Shown here piece by piece: positions 35,629-43,533 of a DNA stretch of 50,650 nucleotides. The notes beneath the pieces were generated by a model that was not told the DNA's origin, searched no databases, and worked only from the letters and a program-made list of their open reading frames with translations. Every line of letters starts with the position of its first letter. Position 1 is the stretch's first letter. Made by a program: the position numbers and the translations under genes. The stretch is from contig NZ_JAGGOZ010000085.1 in NCBI RefSeq assembly GCF_018614075.1, forward strand, positions 1-50,650. The letters run 5' to 3'. The stretch comes from Streptomyces sp. ISL-94 (lineage in GTDB: Bacteria; Actinomycetota; Actinomycetes; Streptomycetales; Streptomycetaceae).

Positions 35629-35849
35629 GGCGGTACGTCCTTCTTCGGCGGCTCAGGGCAGGGGCAGGGGAGGGGTGCGCGGCGAGCCCCTGTCAGGTCA
35701 GAGACGCTGAGCGGGTGTGGCTGATCGCCGCACCTTTGCCGGGGTGGCCGGCGGGCAGGGCGGTATCGGCCTTCAGGGGACTGCGGTGATCGACACTTCC
35801 GCGGCGACGATGCCGGGATTGTGGCGATGTGCGGCGGTTGCTGGTTCCG

Positions 35850-35933
35850 TCAGCGAGCCGGACAGATGGCGCTGGACATGCGGCCGAGGTCGACGTGCCG
35901 CCGACTCACCAAGGCAATTCCAGCTCCATTCAT
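35850..35933 (-). CDS. Leader peptide of the cys operon (27 residues)
   Basis: On the minus strand ATG 35933 opens a 27-codon ORF beginning MNGAGIALVSRRHVDL and ending SSAICPAR before TGA. The pattern RRHVDL...SSAIC is one I recognise from short ORFs upstream of sulfite reductase genes in many Streptomyces. Its single Cys codon (TGT) lies four codons before the stop, as expected for a cysteine-sensing attenuator. AGGGG (35671-35675) and CCCCT (35687-35691) could form a hairpin just before the sulfite reductase start. The mechanism is inferred; the peptide pattern is seen. Confidence 0.8.
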   Translation of the reverse strand: MNGAGIALVSRRHVDLGRMSSAICPAR

Positions 35934-36061
35934 GGCGGAAGCGTGTCATGTGCCGATTGGAGGAGTCCACTACTGTCCAGGATCCGGACGAACTCGTCTC
36001 GCATCGCGGGATGGCGTGACCGGGGTCACCCCGCGAACCCCGCCGCCCGTCCCGTGGCCCA

Positions 36062-36260
36062 CCCCGCGCCTCGGTCGCCGACGGGGCTGGCTGGTGGTGC
36101 GGCCGAGCGGTCCCGCGCGCCTCAAAGACCGGGGCTCCGCCCCGCACGCCGCTCCTCAAACACCGGAGGGGCTGAGTATGCCCTGCCTGAGTACGCGGGT
36201 GCGGCTTCAGGACCGGGGCTCCGCCCCGGACCCCGCGCCTCAAGCGCCGGCGAGGCCGAG
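36062..36260 (+). repeat. Cluster of three dispersed GC-rich repeat copies
   Basis: Three diverged copies lie head to tail: a partial one at 36062-36089 (CTCGGTCGCCGACGGGGCTG), one at 36121-36176 (GGGGCTCCGCCCC then CTCAAACACCGGAGGGGCTG) and one at 36211-36260 (CTCAAGCGCCGGCGAGGCCG). They fill the gap between the cys leader and the stop of the GNAT gene. The rest of 35934-36332 should contain the cys promoter, but no convincing -35/-10 pair was found. Confidence 0.7.
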
Positions 36261-36332
36261 TGTGCCCTCGCAGGGGTTGACGGACCGGCCGCGATGCGGC
36301 TCACCCCCGCGGGGTGCACGGGTCCGGCCGGG

Positions 36333-36902
36333 TCAGGCGGAGGCGCCCGGCCAGGGGCCCGGGGTGGGGGATTGCGGCTTCGGTTCGATTTCCGTCTTGA
36401 AGACCTTGAAGCCGCGCCGGAGGTAGTTGTCCATCGCCGTAGGGCCGTCCAGGCTGCACGTGTGCAGCCAGACCCGCCGGGTCGGGGCCCGGCCGGGCCA
36501 CCGCTCCGCGAGGTCCCACGCCCGGGCGACCCCCACCGACAGCAGGTGCCCCCCGATCCGCCGGCCCCGGAAATCCGGCAGGAGGCCGAAGTAGACGATC
36601 TCCACCACCCCGTCGTCCTGGGGGTCGAACTCCACGTACCCCGCCGGCGTGCCCCGGTCGTACGCCACCCACGTCTCCACGCCCGGCCGCCCCAGCTGCT
36701 CCACCCACTCGGCGCGGGTCAGGGACAGCCGGTCCGTCCAGTGGATGTCGCCGCCGACCGACGCGTAGAGGAAGCGGCTGAATTCGGGGGAGGGGACCTC
36801 CGCCCGGGCGATGGTGATCTCCGGGCCCGGGGGAGCCGCCGGTATCAGGTCCGAAGGAGAGGTCATCTCCAGGGACCAGGTGGTGAGGGTGATGGTGCTC
36901 AT
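36333..36902 (-). CDS. GNAT-family N-acetyltransferase
   Basis: A 189-residue acetyltransferase. The central VEIVYFGLLPDFRGRRIGGHLL carries the acetyl-CoA-binding R-G-R-R-I-G-G loop, followed by RVWLHTCSLDGPTAMDNYLR and RGFKVFKTE, typical of the family. It starts 5 bp after the GAF regulator stop, so the two are probably co-transcribed. The acceptor substrate is not evident. The C-terminal 15 residues are Pro-rich and probably disordered. Confidence 0.85.
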   Translation of the reverse strand: MSTITLTTWSLEMTSPSDLIPAAPPGPEITIARAEVPSPEFSRFLYASVGGDIHWTDRLSLTRAEWVEQLGRPGVETWVAYDRGTPAGYVEFDPQDDGVVEIVYFGLLPDFRGRRIGGHLLSVGVARAWDLAERWPGRAPTRRVWLHTCSLDGPTAMDNYLRRGFKVFKTEIEPKPQSPTPGPWPGASA

Positions 36903-36907
36903 GCACG

Positions 36908-38218
36908 TCAGGGAACCACGCCGGGCCCCGAACGGCCCAGCCGGGCCCGGATCACCGCCGGCGCGGTGGAGTGGGGCAGCAGCGCCGCCGGGTCCTGGGG
37001 GCGGATCAGCTCCACCTCCACGTCCTCCGCGAACCGGTACGGCCGGTGCGTCAGGACGCCCGCCAGGTGGCGGCGTACGCGCGACAGCTCCGCCCGGATC
37101 GTCACCGTGCGCGTCGGATCCCCGAAGAGCTCCGCCGCCAGCTCGGCCGCCGAGCGGCCCCGCGGGCTCTCCGCCAGCAGGAACAGCAGCTCCGCGTGGC
37201 GCGGGCTCAGCTCCTGCGACCAGCTCCCGGCGGCCCCGTACACCGTCGCCGACCAGGATCCGGCCCGGCTGAGGTCCAGCACGACCCGCGTCACCCCCGT
37301 ACCCGTACGGTCCTGCGCGATCCGCAGCAGCCAGCCGCCCGGCAGCGGCTCCACCGCGCAGTCCCCGAGCTGCGGCACCCACACCCGGCCCGGCCCCAGG
37401 GACTTCGGCAGCGGGACGCGGTCCACGGGGGCCAGGCCCGTCACGGCCGCCGTCCAGCCGTTCGCGTCCACGGCGAGGGCCCGCCCCGGCAGCCGCGCCA
37501 GCAGCGGGGCCGCCACCGCCCGCAACCGCTCCAGCGACTCCAGGTGCCGGATGCGCAGCTCCCGCTCGGCGAGCCGCGCCACCGAGCTCACCCACGTCAG
37601 GGTCGCCGGGTGCATGGTGGCCAGCGGCCCGCTGACGTCGACCACGCCCAGCAGCTGCCCGTCCCGCGGGTCCCGTACGGGCGCCCCCGCGCAGGTCCAG
37701 TCGTGGTGGCTGGAGACGAAGTGCTCCGCCGAGAACACCTGGACCGGCCGCCGGGCCACCAGCGCGGTGCCCACCCCGTTCGTGCCGACCACGGCTTCGT
37801 CCCAGTGGGCCCCCACGGCGAAGCCGAGCCGGTCCGCCTTGCGCAGGATGGAGCTGTGGCCCTCCCGCCACAGCAGCCGCCCGTCGGCGTCGGCGATGAC
37901 CATGATGTGCAGGGCTTCGTCCAGCGCCGGCAGCAGCCCCTCCCGCAGTACCGGAAGGACCTCCCGCAGGGGCGAGACGTGCCGCCGCTCCTCGGTCTCG
38001 GCGGCCGACAGCATCCGCGAGCGCGCGTCCCGGTCCGGATGCACCCCGCCCGCCATCATCCGGCGCCAGGACTCGGCGATCTCCGGGCGCGGCGCGGCCG
38101 GCGGCCGGTCCCCGGCCAGCGCGGCCGCCCGTACCCCCTTGAGCAGCCGCGCGGCCTCCCGCGCGTCCATGGCCGAGATGCGCGCCACGTCGACCGCGCT
38201 GCCAGCGGTGTTGGCCAC
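36908..38218 (-). CDS. GAF-domain transcriptional regulator (AcoR-like sensor half)
   Basis: A 436-residue regulator. Residues about 40-230 resemble the N-terminal half of AcoR-type activators, including IAESWRRMMAGGV and the GAF segment VVGTNGVGTALVARRPVQVF. There is no sigma54 AAA+ domain. The C-terminus (LSPRHAELLFLLAESPRGRS onward, about 330-400) instead looks like a winged helix. Its signal may be a small molecule bound by GAF. It is immediately followed by a GNAT gene. Upstream lie 15-bp direct repeats and a dyad that may be its own control region. Confidence 0.82.
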   Translation of the reverse strand: MANTAGSAVDVARISAMDAREAARLLKGVRAAALAGDRPPAAPRPEIAESWRRMMAGGVHPDRDARSRMLSAAETEERRHVSPLREVLPVLREGLLPALDEALHIMVIADADGRLLWREGHSSILRKADRLGFAVGAHWDEAVVGTNGVGTALVARRPVQVFSAEHFVSSHHDWTCAGAPVRDPRDGQLLGVVDVSGPLATMHPATLTWVSSVARLAERELRIRHLESLERLRAVAAPLLARLPGRALAVDANGWTAAVTGLAPVDRVPLPKSLGPGRVWVPQLGDCAVEPLPGGWLLRIAQDRTGTGVTRVVLDLSRAGSWSATVYGAAGSWSQELSPRHAELLFLLAESPRGRSAAELAAELFGDPTRTVTIRAELSRVRRHLAGVLTHRPYRFAEDVEVELIRPQDPAALLPHSTAPAVIRARLGRSGPGVVP

Positions 38219-38245
38219 CAGAACCTCCCCGTGCGAACTGGACGT

Positions 38246-38299
38246 ACGGACGTAGGCCCTACGGACGTAAAGCCTACGGACGTAAGGCCTACGGACGTG
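38246..38299. repeat. 15-bp direct repeats upstream of the GAF regulator
   Basis: Three head-to-tail units ACGGACGTAGGCCCT, ACGGACGTAAAGCCT and ACGGACGTAAGGCCT (38246-38290) are followed by a partial ACGGACGTG. They begin 27 bp before the regulator start, where binding would affect its transcription. The ACGGACGT core also recurs on either side (GGACGTAC, GGACGTCAGG). Confidence 0.8.
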
Positions 38300-38388
38300 C
38301 GGACGTCAGGACGTGCGACGGAAGCCGCCCGGGCGGTCCGCGAAGACCGATTCCCCCGACCCCCCCGCGGGCGGCTGCCGATTCAAAG

Positions 38389-38406
38389 GTTGCAACGCTA
38401 TGCAAC
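38389..38406. promoter_or_regulatory. 6-6-6 inverted repeat, possible operator
   Basis: GTTGCA-ACGCTA-TGCAAC is a perfect dyad in an unusually AT-containing patch, about 170 bp upstream of the GAF regulator. The remainder of the 380-bp gap 38219-38597 shows no gene, only GC-rich sequence with small palindromes. Confidence 0.4.
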
Positions 38407-38597
38407 TCTCGCCAAGTCCCGGTCACCCGACCGAAACTGTCCGGACGCCGCCCAGCGGCGTGACAGCTCCTCCTCGGGGCTTCTCGGATCAGGGGTGGTG
38501 CCGAGTCGGCGCGGCGCCACCTCTGTTCCCGGTCGACGGGCCCGGATCCCGGCTCGGAGGGGTCGTGGGGACCTTGGGGGGTCCCCGGCTCCCCCTC

Positions 38598-40241
38598 CTA
38601 GCCCGCGATCCGCGCCCGTTCCGCGATTCCCCGCAGGTCGAGGCTGTGCGGCAGCGTGCCGAAGGCCGTGCCCCAGTCGCCTCCCAGCCGCGAGGCGCAG
38701 AACGCGTCCGCCACCTCCGGCGGAGCCCACCGCACCAGCAGCGAGCCCTGGAGCACCAGCGCCATGCGCTCCACCACCCGGCGGGCCCGGGCCTCGATGC
38801 CCTCCAGGTCGGCGAGGTCGGTCAGCAGGTCCTTGATGGCCGAATCCAGCCGGTGGTCGGCGCCCCGGGCGAGCCCGACCTCCTGGAGGAAGGCCGCCAG
38901 TGCCTGCGGCTCGCGCTGGAGGGCCCGCAGCACGTCGAGGGCCTGGACGTTGCCCGACCCCTCCCAGATGGAGTTCAGCGGGGATTCGCGCAGCAGCCTC
39001 GGCAGCCCGGACTCCTCGACGTAGCCGTTGCCGCCCAGACACTCCAGGGCCTCCGCCACCATCGGCGTACAGCGCTTGGTCACCCAGTACTTGGCGGCGG
39101 GCACGGCGAGGCGCAGGAAGGCCTTCTCCTGCTCGGTGCCGGCGTCGTAGGCGGCCGCGAGGCGCAGGGTCAGGGTGGTGGCCGCCTCCGACTCCAGGGC
39201 GAGGTCGGCGAGGACGTTGCGCATCAGCGGCTGGTCGATGAGCGGTGCTCCGAAAGCAGAGCGGTGCTCCGTGTGGTGGACGGCCTGCGTCAGCGCCTGC
39301 CGCATCAGTGAGGCCGAGCCGATCACACAGTCCAGCCGGGTCGCCGCCACCATCTCGATGATGGTCCGCACCCCCCGGCCCTCCTCGCCCACCCGCCGCG
39401 CCCACGTCCCGTCGAACTCCACCTCGCTCGACGCGTTCGACCGGTTCCCCAGCTTGTCCTTCAGTCGCTGGATCGCGAAAACGTTGCGCGTGCCGTCCGG
39501 CAGCACGCGCGGCACCAGGAAGCAGGTCAGTCCTCCCGGCGCCTGCGCCAGCACCAGGAAGCCGTCGCACATCGGCGCCGAGCAGAACCACTTGTGCCCG
39601 GTCAGCAGGTACTCGCCGGACGCGTCCAGCGGCACCGCCGCCGTCGTGTTCGCCCGTACGTCGCTCCCGCCCTGCTTCTCCGTCATCCCCATGCCGAAGA
39701 GCACACCGGCCTTCTGCGCGGCCGGCCGCAGCCCCTCCTCGTACACGTGCGAGGTCAGCCGGGGCTCCCATTCGGCGGCCAGCTCCGGATCGGCCCGCAG
39801 CGCCGGTACGGCGGCATGCGTCATCGAGACCGGGCAGCCGTGCCCCGACTCGGCCTGGGACCACACGAAGAATCCGGCGGCGCGGCGCAGATGCCCCGCC
39901 GGCCGCCCCCAGGCGTCGGTCAGCCCGGCGGACACGGCGTGCCCGAGCAGCCGGTGCCAGGCCGGGTGGAACTCCACCTCGTCGATCCGGTTGCCGTAGC
40001 GGTCGTGCGTCCGCAGCTTCGGCGGATTCTCGTTCGCCTGGGTCCCCCATTCCTGGGCCTGGGCGGAACCTGCGGTACGCCCCAGTCCGGTGAGTTCCGC
40101 GCGCACCTCGCCGAGGAGTTCGGGGTCCGCGGAGGCGAGATGACGCTCCACGCCCTCGGTGAGGGCGCGGTCGCCCCCGTAGACGTCGTAGCCCACCAGG
40201 GGCGGGGCCTGATTGGTGACTGTGTGGGTGGTGGCTGCCAT
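38598..40241 (-). CDS. AidB-like acyl-CoA dehydrogenase family flavoprotein
   Basis: A 547-residue protein. The N-terminal TNQAPPLVGYDVYGGDRAL resembles the extension of AidB, the flavoprotein of the E. coli adaptive response to alkylation. The acyl-CoA dehydrogenase fold follows: FGMGMTEKQGGSDVRANT (FAD region), LTGHKWFCSAP, and ECLGGNGYVEESGL. AidB proteins bind DNA and FAD; their physiological reaction is still unclear. ATG 40241 is chosen because of the AidB-like N-terminus and because TACGGT (40248-40253 on the minus strand) sits 6 nt upstream. Only 17 bp separate it from the divergent YihY start. Confidence 0.88.
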   Translation of the reverse strand: MAATTHTVTNQAPPLVGYDVYGGDRALTEGVERHLASADPELLGEVRAELTGLGRTAGSAQAQEWGTQANENPPKLRTHDRYGNRIDEVEFHPAWHRLLGHAVSAGLTDAWGRPAGHLRRAAGFFVWSQAESGHGCPVSMTHAAVPALRADPELAAEWEPRLTSHVYEEGLRPAAQKAGVLFGMGMTEKQGGSDVRANTTAAVPLDASGEYLLTGHKWFCSAPMCDGFLVLAQAPGGLTCFLVPRVLPDGTRNVFAIQRLKDKLGNRSNASSEVEFDGTWARRVGEEGRGVRTIIEMVAATRLDCVIGSASLMRQALTQAVHHTEHRSAFGAPLIDQPLMRNVLADLALESEAATTLTLRLAAAYDAGTEQEKAFLRLAVPAAKYWVTKRCTPMVAEALECLGGNGYVEESGLPRLLRESPLNSIWEGSGNVQALDVLRALQREPQALAAFLQEVGLARGADHRLDSAIKDLLTDLADLEGIEARARRVVERMALVLQGSLLVRWAPPEVADAFCASRLGGDWGTAFGTLPHSLDLRGIAERARIAG

Positions 40242-40246
40242 ACGGA

Positions 40247-40253
40247 TACCGTA
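40247..40253. promoter_or_regulatory. Symmetric -10 element serving two divergent leaderless genes
   Basis: TACCGTA contains TACCGT (40247-40252) on the plus strand, 6 nt before GTG 40259. It also contains TACGGT (40248-40253) on the minus strand, 6 nt before ATG 40241. One 7-bp element would thus set both transcription starts. Neither direction has a strong -35 at 17-18 bp. Confidence 0.45.
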
Positions 40254-40258
40254 AGGAC

Positions 40259-41383
40259 GTGCAGCCAGCAAAAGAAACACCCGAGGGGATCCCAGGACGC
40301 CATGGACGGCTCCACCGGGCCCGCGCCCTCTACCGGAACGTCTCCAAACGGAAGATGGGCTGGCTGCTGCTGAAGGACACCGTCAACTCGTGCATCGAGT
40401 ACCGGATCCTCGGGCTCGCGGCCGAGGCGGCCTTCTTCACCCTGCTCTCCCTGCCCCCGCTCTTCCTCGGCCTGCTCGGGCTGCTCGGCTACGTGGACGG
40501 CTGGACCGATACACAGACCGTGGCCAGCATCGAGGAGAACATCCTGCGGGCCGTCGGCACGGTCCTCTCGGACCGCGGCGTCAACGACATCGCCCGGCCC
40601 CTGCTCGACGACGTCACCGGCCGCGGGCGCCCGGACCTGATCTCGCTCGGCTTCGCCTTCGCCCTGTGGTCCGGCTCGCGCGCCGTGAACGTCTTCATCG
40701 ACACCATCACCGTGATGTACGGGCTCGACGGGCACCGCGGGATCGTCAAGACCCGGCTGCTGGCCTTCCTGCTGTACGTGATCGCGCTGCTCATCGGCGC
40801 GATCGTGCTGCCGCTGATGGTGGTCGGACCGGACGCGGTGGTCCGGCTGGTGCCTTGGGGCACCGAGGTCATCGCCGTCCTGTACTGGCCGACCGTGACC
40901 CTGCTGTCCATCGCCTTCCTGACGACGCTCTACCACGTGTCCGTGCCGGTGCGCTCGCCGTGGATCGAGGACGTGCCAGGTTCGCTGGTGGCCCTCGCCA
41001 TGTGGGTGCTGGGCTCGTTCCTGCTGCGGATCTACCTGACCAACACGGTGGAGGGGCCCACGATCTACGGCTCGCTGGCCGCCCCGGTGGCCGTCCTCCT
41101 GTGGATCGGCATCTCGGCCTTCGCGGTGCTCGTGGGCGCCGCCGTGAACGCGGCCATCGACCGGGTCTGGCCGTCCGTGGCCACGGCGGCGGCGCGCGAG
41201 GCGAACGAGCGGGCGCGTGAAGCGGAGGCCGCGCAGCTGATCGCGCGGGCCGCCGCCTGGCGGGCGATGGCGGAGGGCGAGTCGGAGGACGACGAGGACG
41301 AGGGCATGCCGTCGGAGTTCCCGGAGCGCTGGTCGAGGTTCCTGCCGCCGGAGGACTACTCGTCCCGGCTGCGCAAGCACTGA
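40259..41383 (+). CDS. YihY/BrkB-family inner membrane protein
   Basis: A 374-residue protein. A cytoplasmic N-terminal segment of ~45 residues (HRARALYRNVSKRKMGWLLL) precedes about six hydrophobic segments including AAFFTLLSLPPLFLGLLGLL and TRLLAFLLYVIALLIGAIVL. The family motif FALWSGSRAVNVFIDTI is present. The last ~70 residues are charged and cytoplasmic. Older annotations call the family RNase BN or virulence factor BrkB; neither function is supported by the sequence. Start GTG 40259 lies 17 bp from the divergent AidB-like start. Confidence 0.88.
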   Translation: MQPAKETPEGIPGRHGRLHRARALYRNVSKRKMGWLLLKDTVNSCIEYRILGLAAEAAFFTLLSLPPLFLGLLGLLGYVDGWTDTQTVASIEENILRAVGTVLSDRGVNDIARPLLDDVTGRGRPDLISLGFAFALWSGSRAVNVFIDTITVMYGLDGHRGIVKTRLLAFLLYVIALLIGAIVLPLMVVGPDAVVRLVPWGTEVIAVLYWPTVTLLSIAFLTTLYHVSVPVRSPWIEDVPGSLVALAMWVLGSFLLRIYLTNTVEGPTIYGSLAAPVAVLLWIGISAFAVLVGAAVNAAIDRVWPSVATAAAREANERAREAEAAQLIARAAAWRAMAEGESEDDEDEGMPSEFPERWSRFLPPEDYSSRLRKH

Positions 41384-41500
41384 CCCGCGCGCGGGCCGGG
41401 GGGCCGCCCTGGCCGGGAACCGTGCCGGGGCCTGACGGCTGGCTCCGGCTCGGGGCCGGCTCCCGGGCCCTGCCCCTGGGTCTGGCCGGGCGCCGTGGCC

Positions 41501-41630
41501 GGGGCTCCGCCCCGGACCCCGCGCCTCAAACGCCGGCGGGGCTGGATTCTGCCCGGCGTCAGCCCGTTGCTGCGGGCCGCGAAGCGCAATCTCAGCCGCG
41601 CCGGCGTTTGAGCCACGGGGGTCCGGGGCC
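41501..41630. repeat. Two facing copies of the dispersed repeat between convergent genes
   Basis: A near-consensus copy (41501-41544: GGGGCTCCGCCCC, then CTCAAACGCCGGCGGGGCTG) is followed 48 bp later by an inverted copy (41593-41630, containing CGCCGGCGTTTGAG). The pair could fold into one long hairpin. It lies in the 264-bp gap after the convergent YihY and membrane-protein genes, as a two-way terminator would. Nothing else is seen there. Confidence 0.75.
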
Positions 41631-41647
41631 GGGGCGCGGACGGTGGT

Positions 41648-42097
41648 TCAGCCCCGGCGGCGTGCGGCCACCACGGCGCACACCACCGCCAGCGGCAGCT
41701 CCGCCCCCGCCGCCAGCAGGAGCGCCATGCCCTGGCCGCCGGTCCCGGCCGAGGTCGTGACGTCGAACCAGGCGTCCGTCACGAGCAGCGCGGCGGTCGC
41801 GGCCGCCACCGGGGAGACGCGCGGGTCCCCCTTGCGCAGCAGCATCCCCGTCCCGGTCAGCCCGGCGGCCAGCATCAGGTCCAGCCCGATCCACGCGGTG
41901 GCCCAGTTCGAGACCTCGGCGGTCTGCGGCACGGTCTTGGCCAGGACGAGCATCCAGGGCACCAGCGCCACACCGGCTCCGGTCAGGGCGGTGGCGAGCC
42001 GGGCGTTGGCCGGCCGGGCGTCGACAGGCCGGGGGTTGGCAGGCCCGGGGGTGCGCCGGGTGCGCCAGGCGCGGGCCTGAGGGGTGACAAGTGCCAT
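41648..42097 (-). CDS. Small integral membrane protein of unknown function
   Basis: A 149-residue protein with a basic, Pro-rich N-terminal stretch (~35 residues). About four hydrophobic segments follow: LTGAGVALVPWMLVLAKTV, WIGLDLMLAAGLTGTGMLL, a VAAATAALLVTDAWF segment, and GMALLLAAGAELPLAVVCAV. It ends in Arg residues. No family is recognised with confidence. It is divergent from the sensor kinase operon across 176 bp containing two interlocked dyads, so it may be a target of that two-component system. Confidence 0.7.
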   Translation of the reverse strand: MALVTPQARAWRTRRTPGPANPRPVDARPANARLATALTGAGVALVPWMLVLAKTVPQTAEVSNWATAWIGLDLMLAAGLTGTGMLLRKGDPRVSPVAAATAALLVTDAWFDVTTSAGTGGQGMALLLAAGAELPLAVVCAVVAARRRG

Positions 42098-42195
42098 GGC
42101 TGCGGGTCTCCTTCCGGCCCGGCGGTCCGTCCCCTGGGCACACCACCAGCCTCGCCCGCCGGGCCGCCGAGATCAGTAACCCCACGGTCCGAACC

Positions 42196-42231
42196 GGGGG
42201 TGGTGCCAGGTACACCCCCGGGCGGGCACCA
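42196..42231. promoter_or_regulatory. Interlocked inverted repeats between membrane gene and kinase operon
   Basis: GGGGGTG (42196-42202) pairs with CACCCCC (42213-42219), and TGGTGCC (42201-42207) pairs with GGCACCA (42225-42231). TGGCAG (42238-42243), an 18-bp spacer and TACCGT (42262-42267) follow, the last 6 nt before ATG 42274. The dyads thus lie just upstream of a likely leaderless kinase promoter, a plausible site for the response regulator. Confidence 0.4.
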
Positions 42232-42273
42232 GCGTGATGGCAGGCCCCTGATCAGTGCGATTACCGTACGGAC

Positions 42274-43533
42274 ATGGCAACTCCCGGCCCGCTGCGGCGT
42301 GCGTACACCTGGACCGCGGGCCACGCACCGTGGTCGGCGTGGGCCTGGCGCCACACCGCCTTCACGGTGGCGGCGATCCCGCCGGCCCTCCCCGCCCTCC
42401 TGGGCCTCGCCTACGCGGCGATGGCGCCCGGGCACAGCGTGGTCCCGCTGCTGCTGATCCTGGCGCTGTCCCCGCTGCTCACCCTGCTCCAGCGCAGCCG
42501 CTTCCGGGCGCTGCTCGGCCTCGACGTGCCGGCGATCGTGCGGCAGAGCCCGTGGCCGAGCCCGCGCGGGCTGGTCGAGCGGGTGCGCTCCGAGGCGACC
42601 TGGCGGCAGTACGGCTACCACCTCCTCGTCAGCCCGCTCGCTGCCGTCGCCGGCGCCCTGGTGGTCCTGGCCTGGGCGCTCGGCGCGGCCGCCGCGAGCG
42701 CCTATGGCTGGTTCTGGATCCTGCCCGCGCAAACCCGTACTCCCGGCTGGACCGCCGACTACGACCTCATCACCGCCGGCGGCATCCTGCTGCTCCTGGC
42801 CGCGCCCTGGCTCGCCGCGCTCTGCACCCGCCTGGACGCCTTCGCCGCGGCCGCCCTCCTCGGCCCGAACCGGGCCCGCGAACTGGAGCGGCGCGTCGAG
42901 GACCTGGCGGAGAGCCGGGCCGGGGTGCTCGACGCCGCAGACCTCGAACGCCGCCGGATCGAGCGGGACTTGCACGACGGAGCCCAGCAGCGGCTCGTCT
43001 CCCTCGCCATGAACCTCGGCATCGCCCGCGCCACCCTGCCCGACCTGCCGCCCGAGGCCAAGGCCGTCATCGACGAGGCCCACCGGGAGGCGAAGGAGGC
43101 CATCGAGGAGCTCAACAACCTCGTACGCGGCCTGCATCCGGCCGTGCTGGAGGACCGCGGCCTGGACGCCGCGCTCTCCGGGATCGCTGCCCGCGCCCCC
43201 TTCCCCGTCGAGCTGACCGTGGACCTCGCGTCCCGCCCGGGGGCCACCGTGGAGGCCGTCGCCTACTTCGTGGTCTCGGAAACCCTGGCCAATGTGGCCA
43301 AGCACGCCCAAGCGGACCACTGTTCGGTACGGATCACACGAGCGGCGGGCCGCCGGGGCGACGTCCTGACCGTCACCGTCACCGACGACGGGGTGGGCGG
43401 AGCCGACCCGGGGCGCGGCACCGGGCTGGTGGGCCTGCGCAAACGCGTAGGGTCGGTCGACGGAACCATCATGATCGACAGCCCCCTCGGGGGCCCGACC
43501 GTCATCACTGTGGAGCTGCCGTGCGGGCTGTGA
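42274..43533 (+). CDS. NarL-type sensor histidine kinase
   Basis: A 419-residue membrane kinase with about four hydrophobic segments in the first 200 residues. The HisKA_3 dimerisation/phosphoacceptor domain carries the His in ERDLHDGAQQRLVSLAM. The HATPase domain shows SETLANVAKHA (N box), DDGVGG (G1) and GTGLVGLRKRV (G2). The N-terminal part resembles sensor-domain-containing Streptomyces kinases. It overlaps its response regulator by 13 bp. The stimulus is unknown. Confidence 0.92.
   Translation: MATPGPLRRAYTWTAGHAPWSAWAWRHTAFTVAAIPPALPALLGLAYAAMAPGHSVVPLLLILALSPLLTLLQRSRFRALLGLDVPAIVRQSPWPSPRGLVERVRSEATWRQYGYHLLVSPLAAVAGALVVLAWALGAAAASAYGWFWILPAQTRTPGWTADYDLITAGGILLLLAAPWLAALCTRLDAFAAAALLGPNRARELERRVEDLAESRAGVLDAADLERRRIERDLHDGAQQRLVSLAMNLGIARATLPDLPPEAKAVIDEAHREAKEAIEELNNLVRGLHPAVLEDRGLDAALSGIAARAPFPVELTVDLASRPGATVEAVAYFVVSETLANVAKHAQADHCSVRITRAAGRRGDVLTVTVTDDGVGGADPGRGTGLVGLRKRVGSVDGTIMIDSPLGGPTVITVELPCGL

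Noticed and set aside
33739..35724. A 661-codon plus-strand frame opposite sulfite reductase
   Set aside because: It is antisense to a fully conserved enzyme, and its Val/Gly/Asp/Leu-rich composition is typical of the shadow of a high-GC gene.
40259..41383. Ribonuclease BN
   Set aside because: An old name for the YihY family. The protein is a multi-span membrane protein with no nuclease motif.
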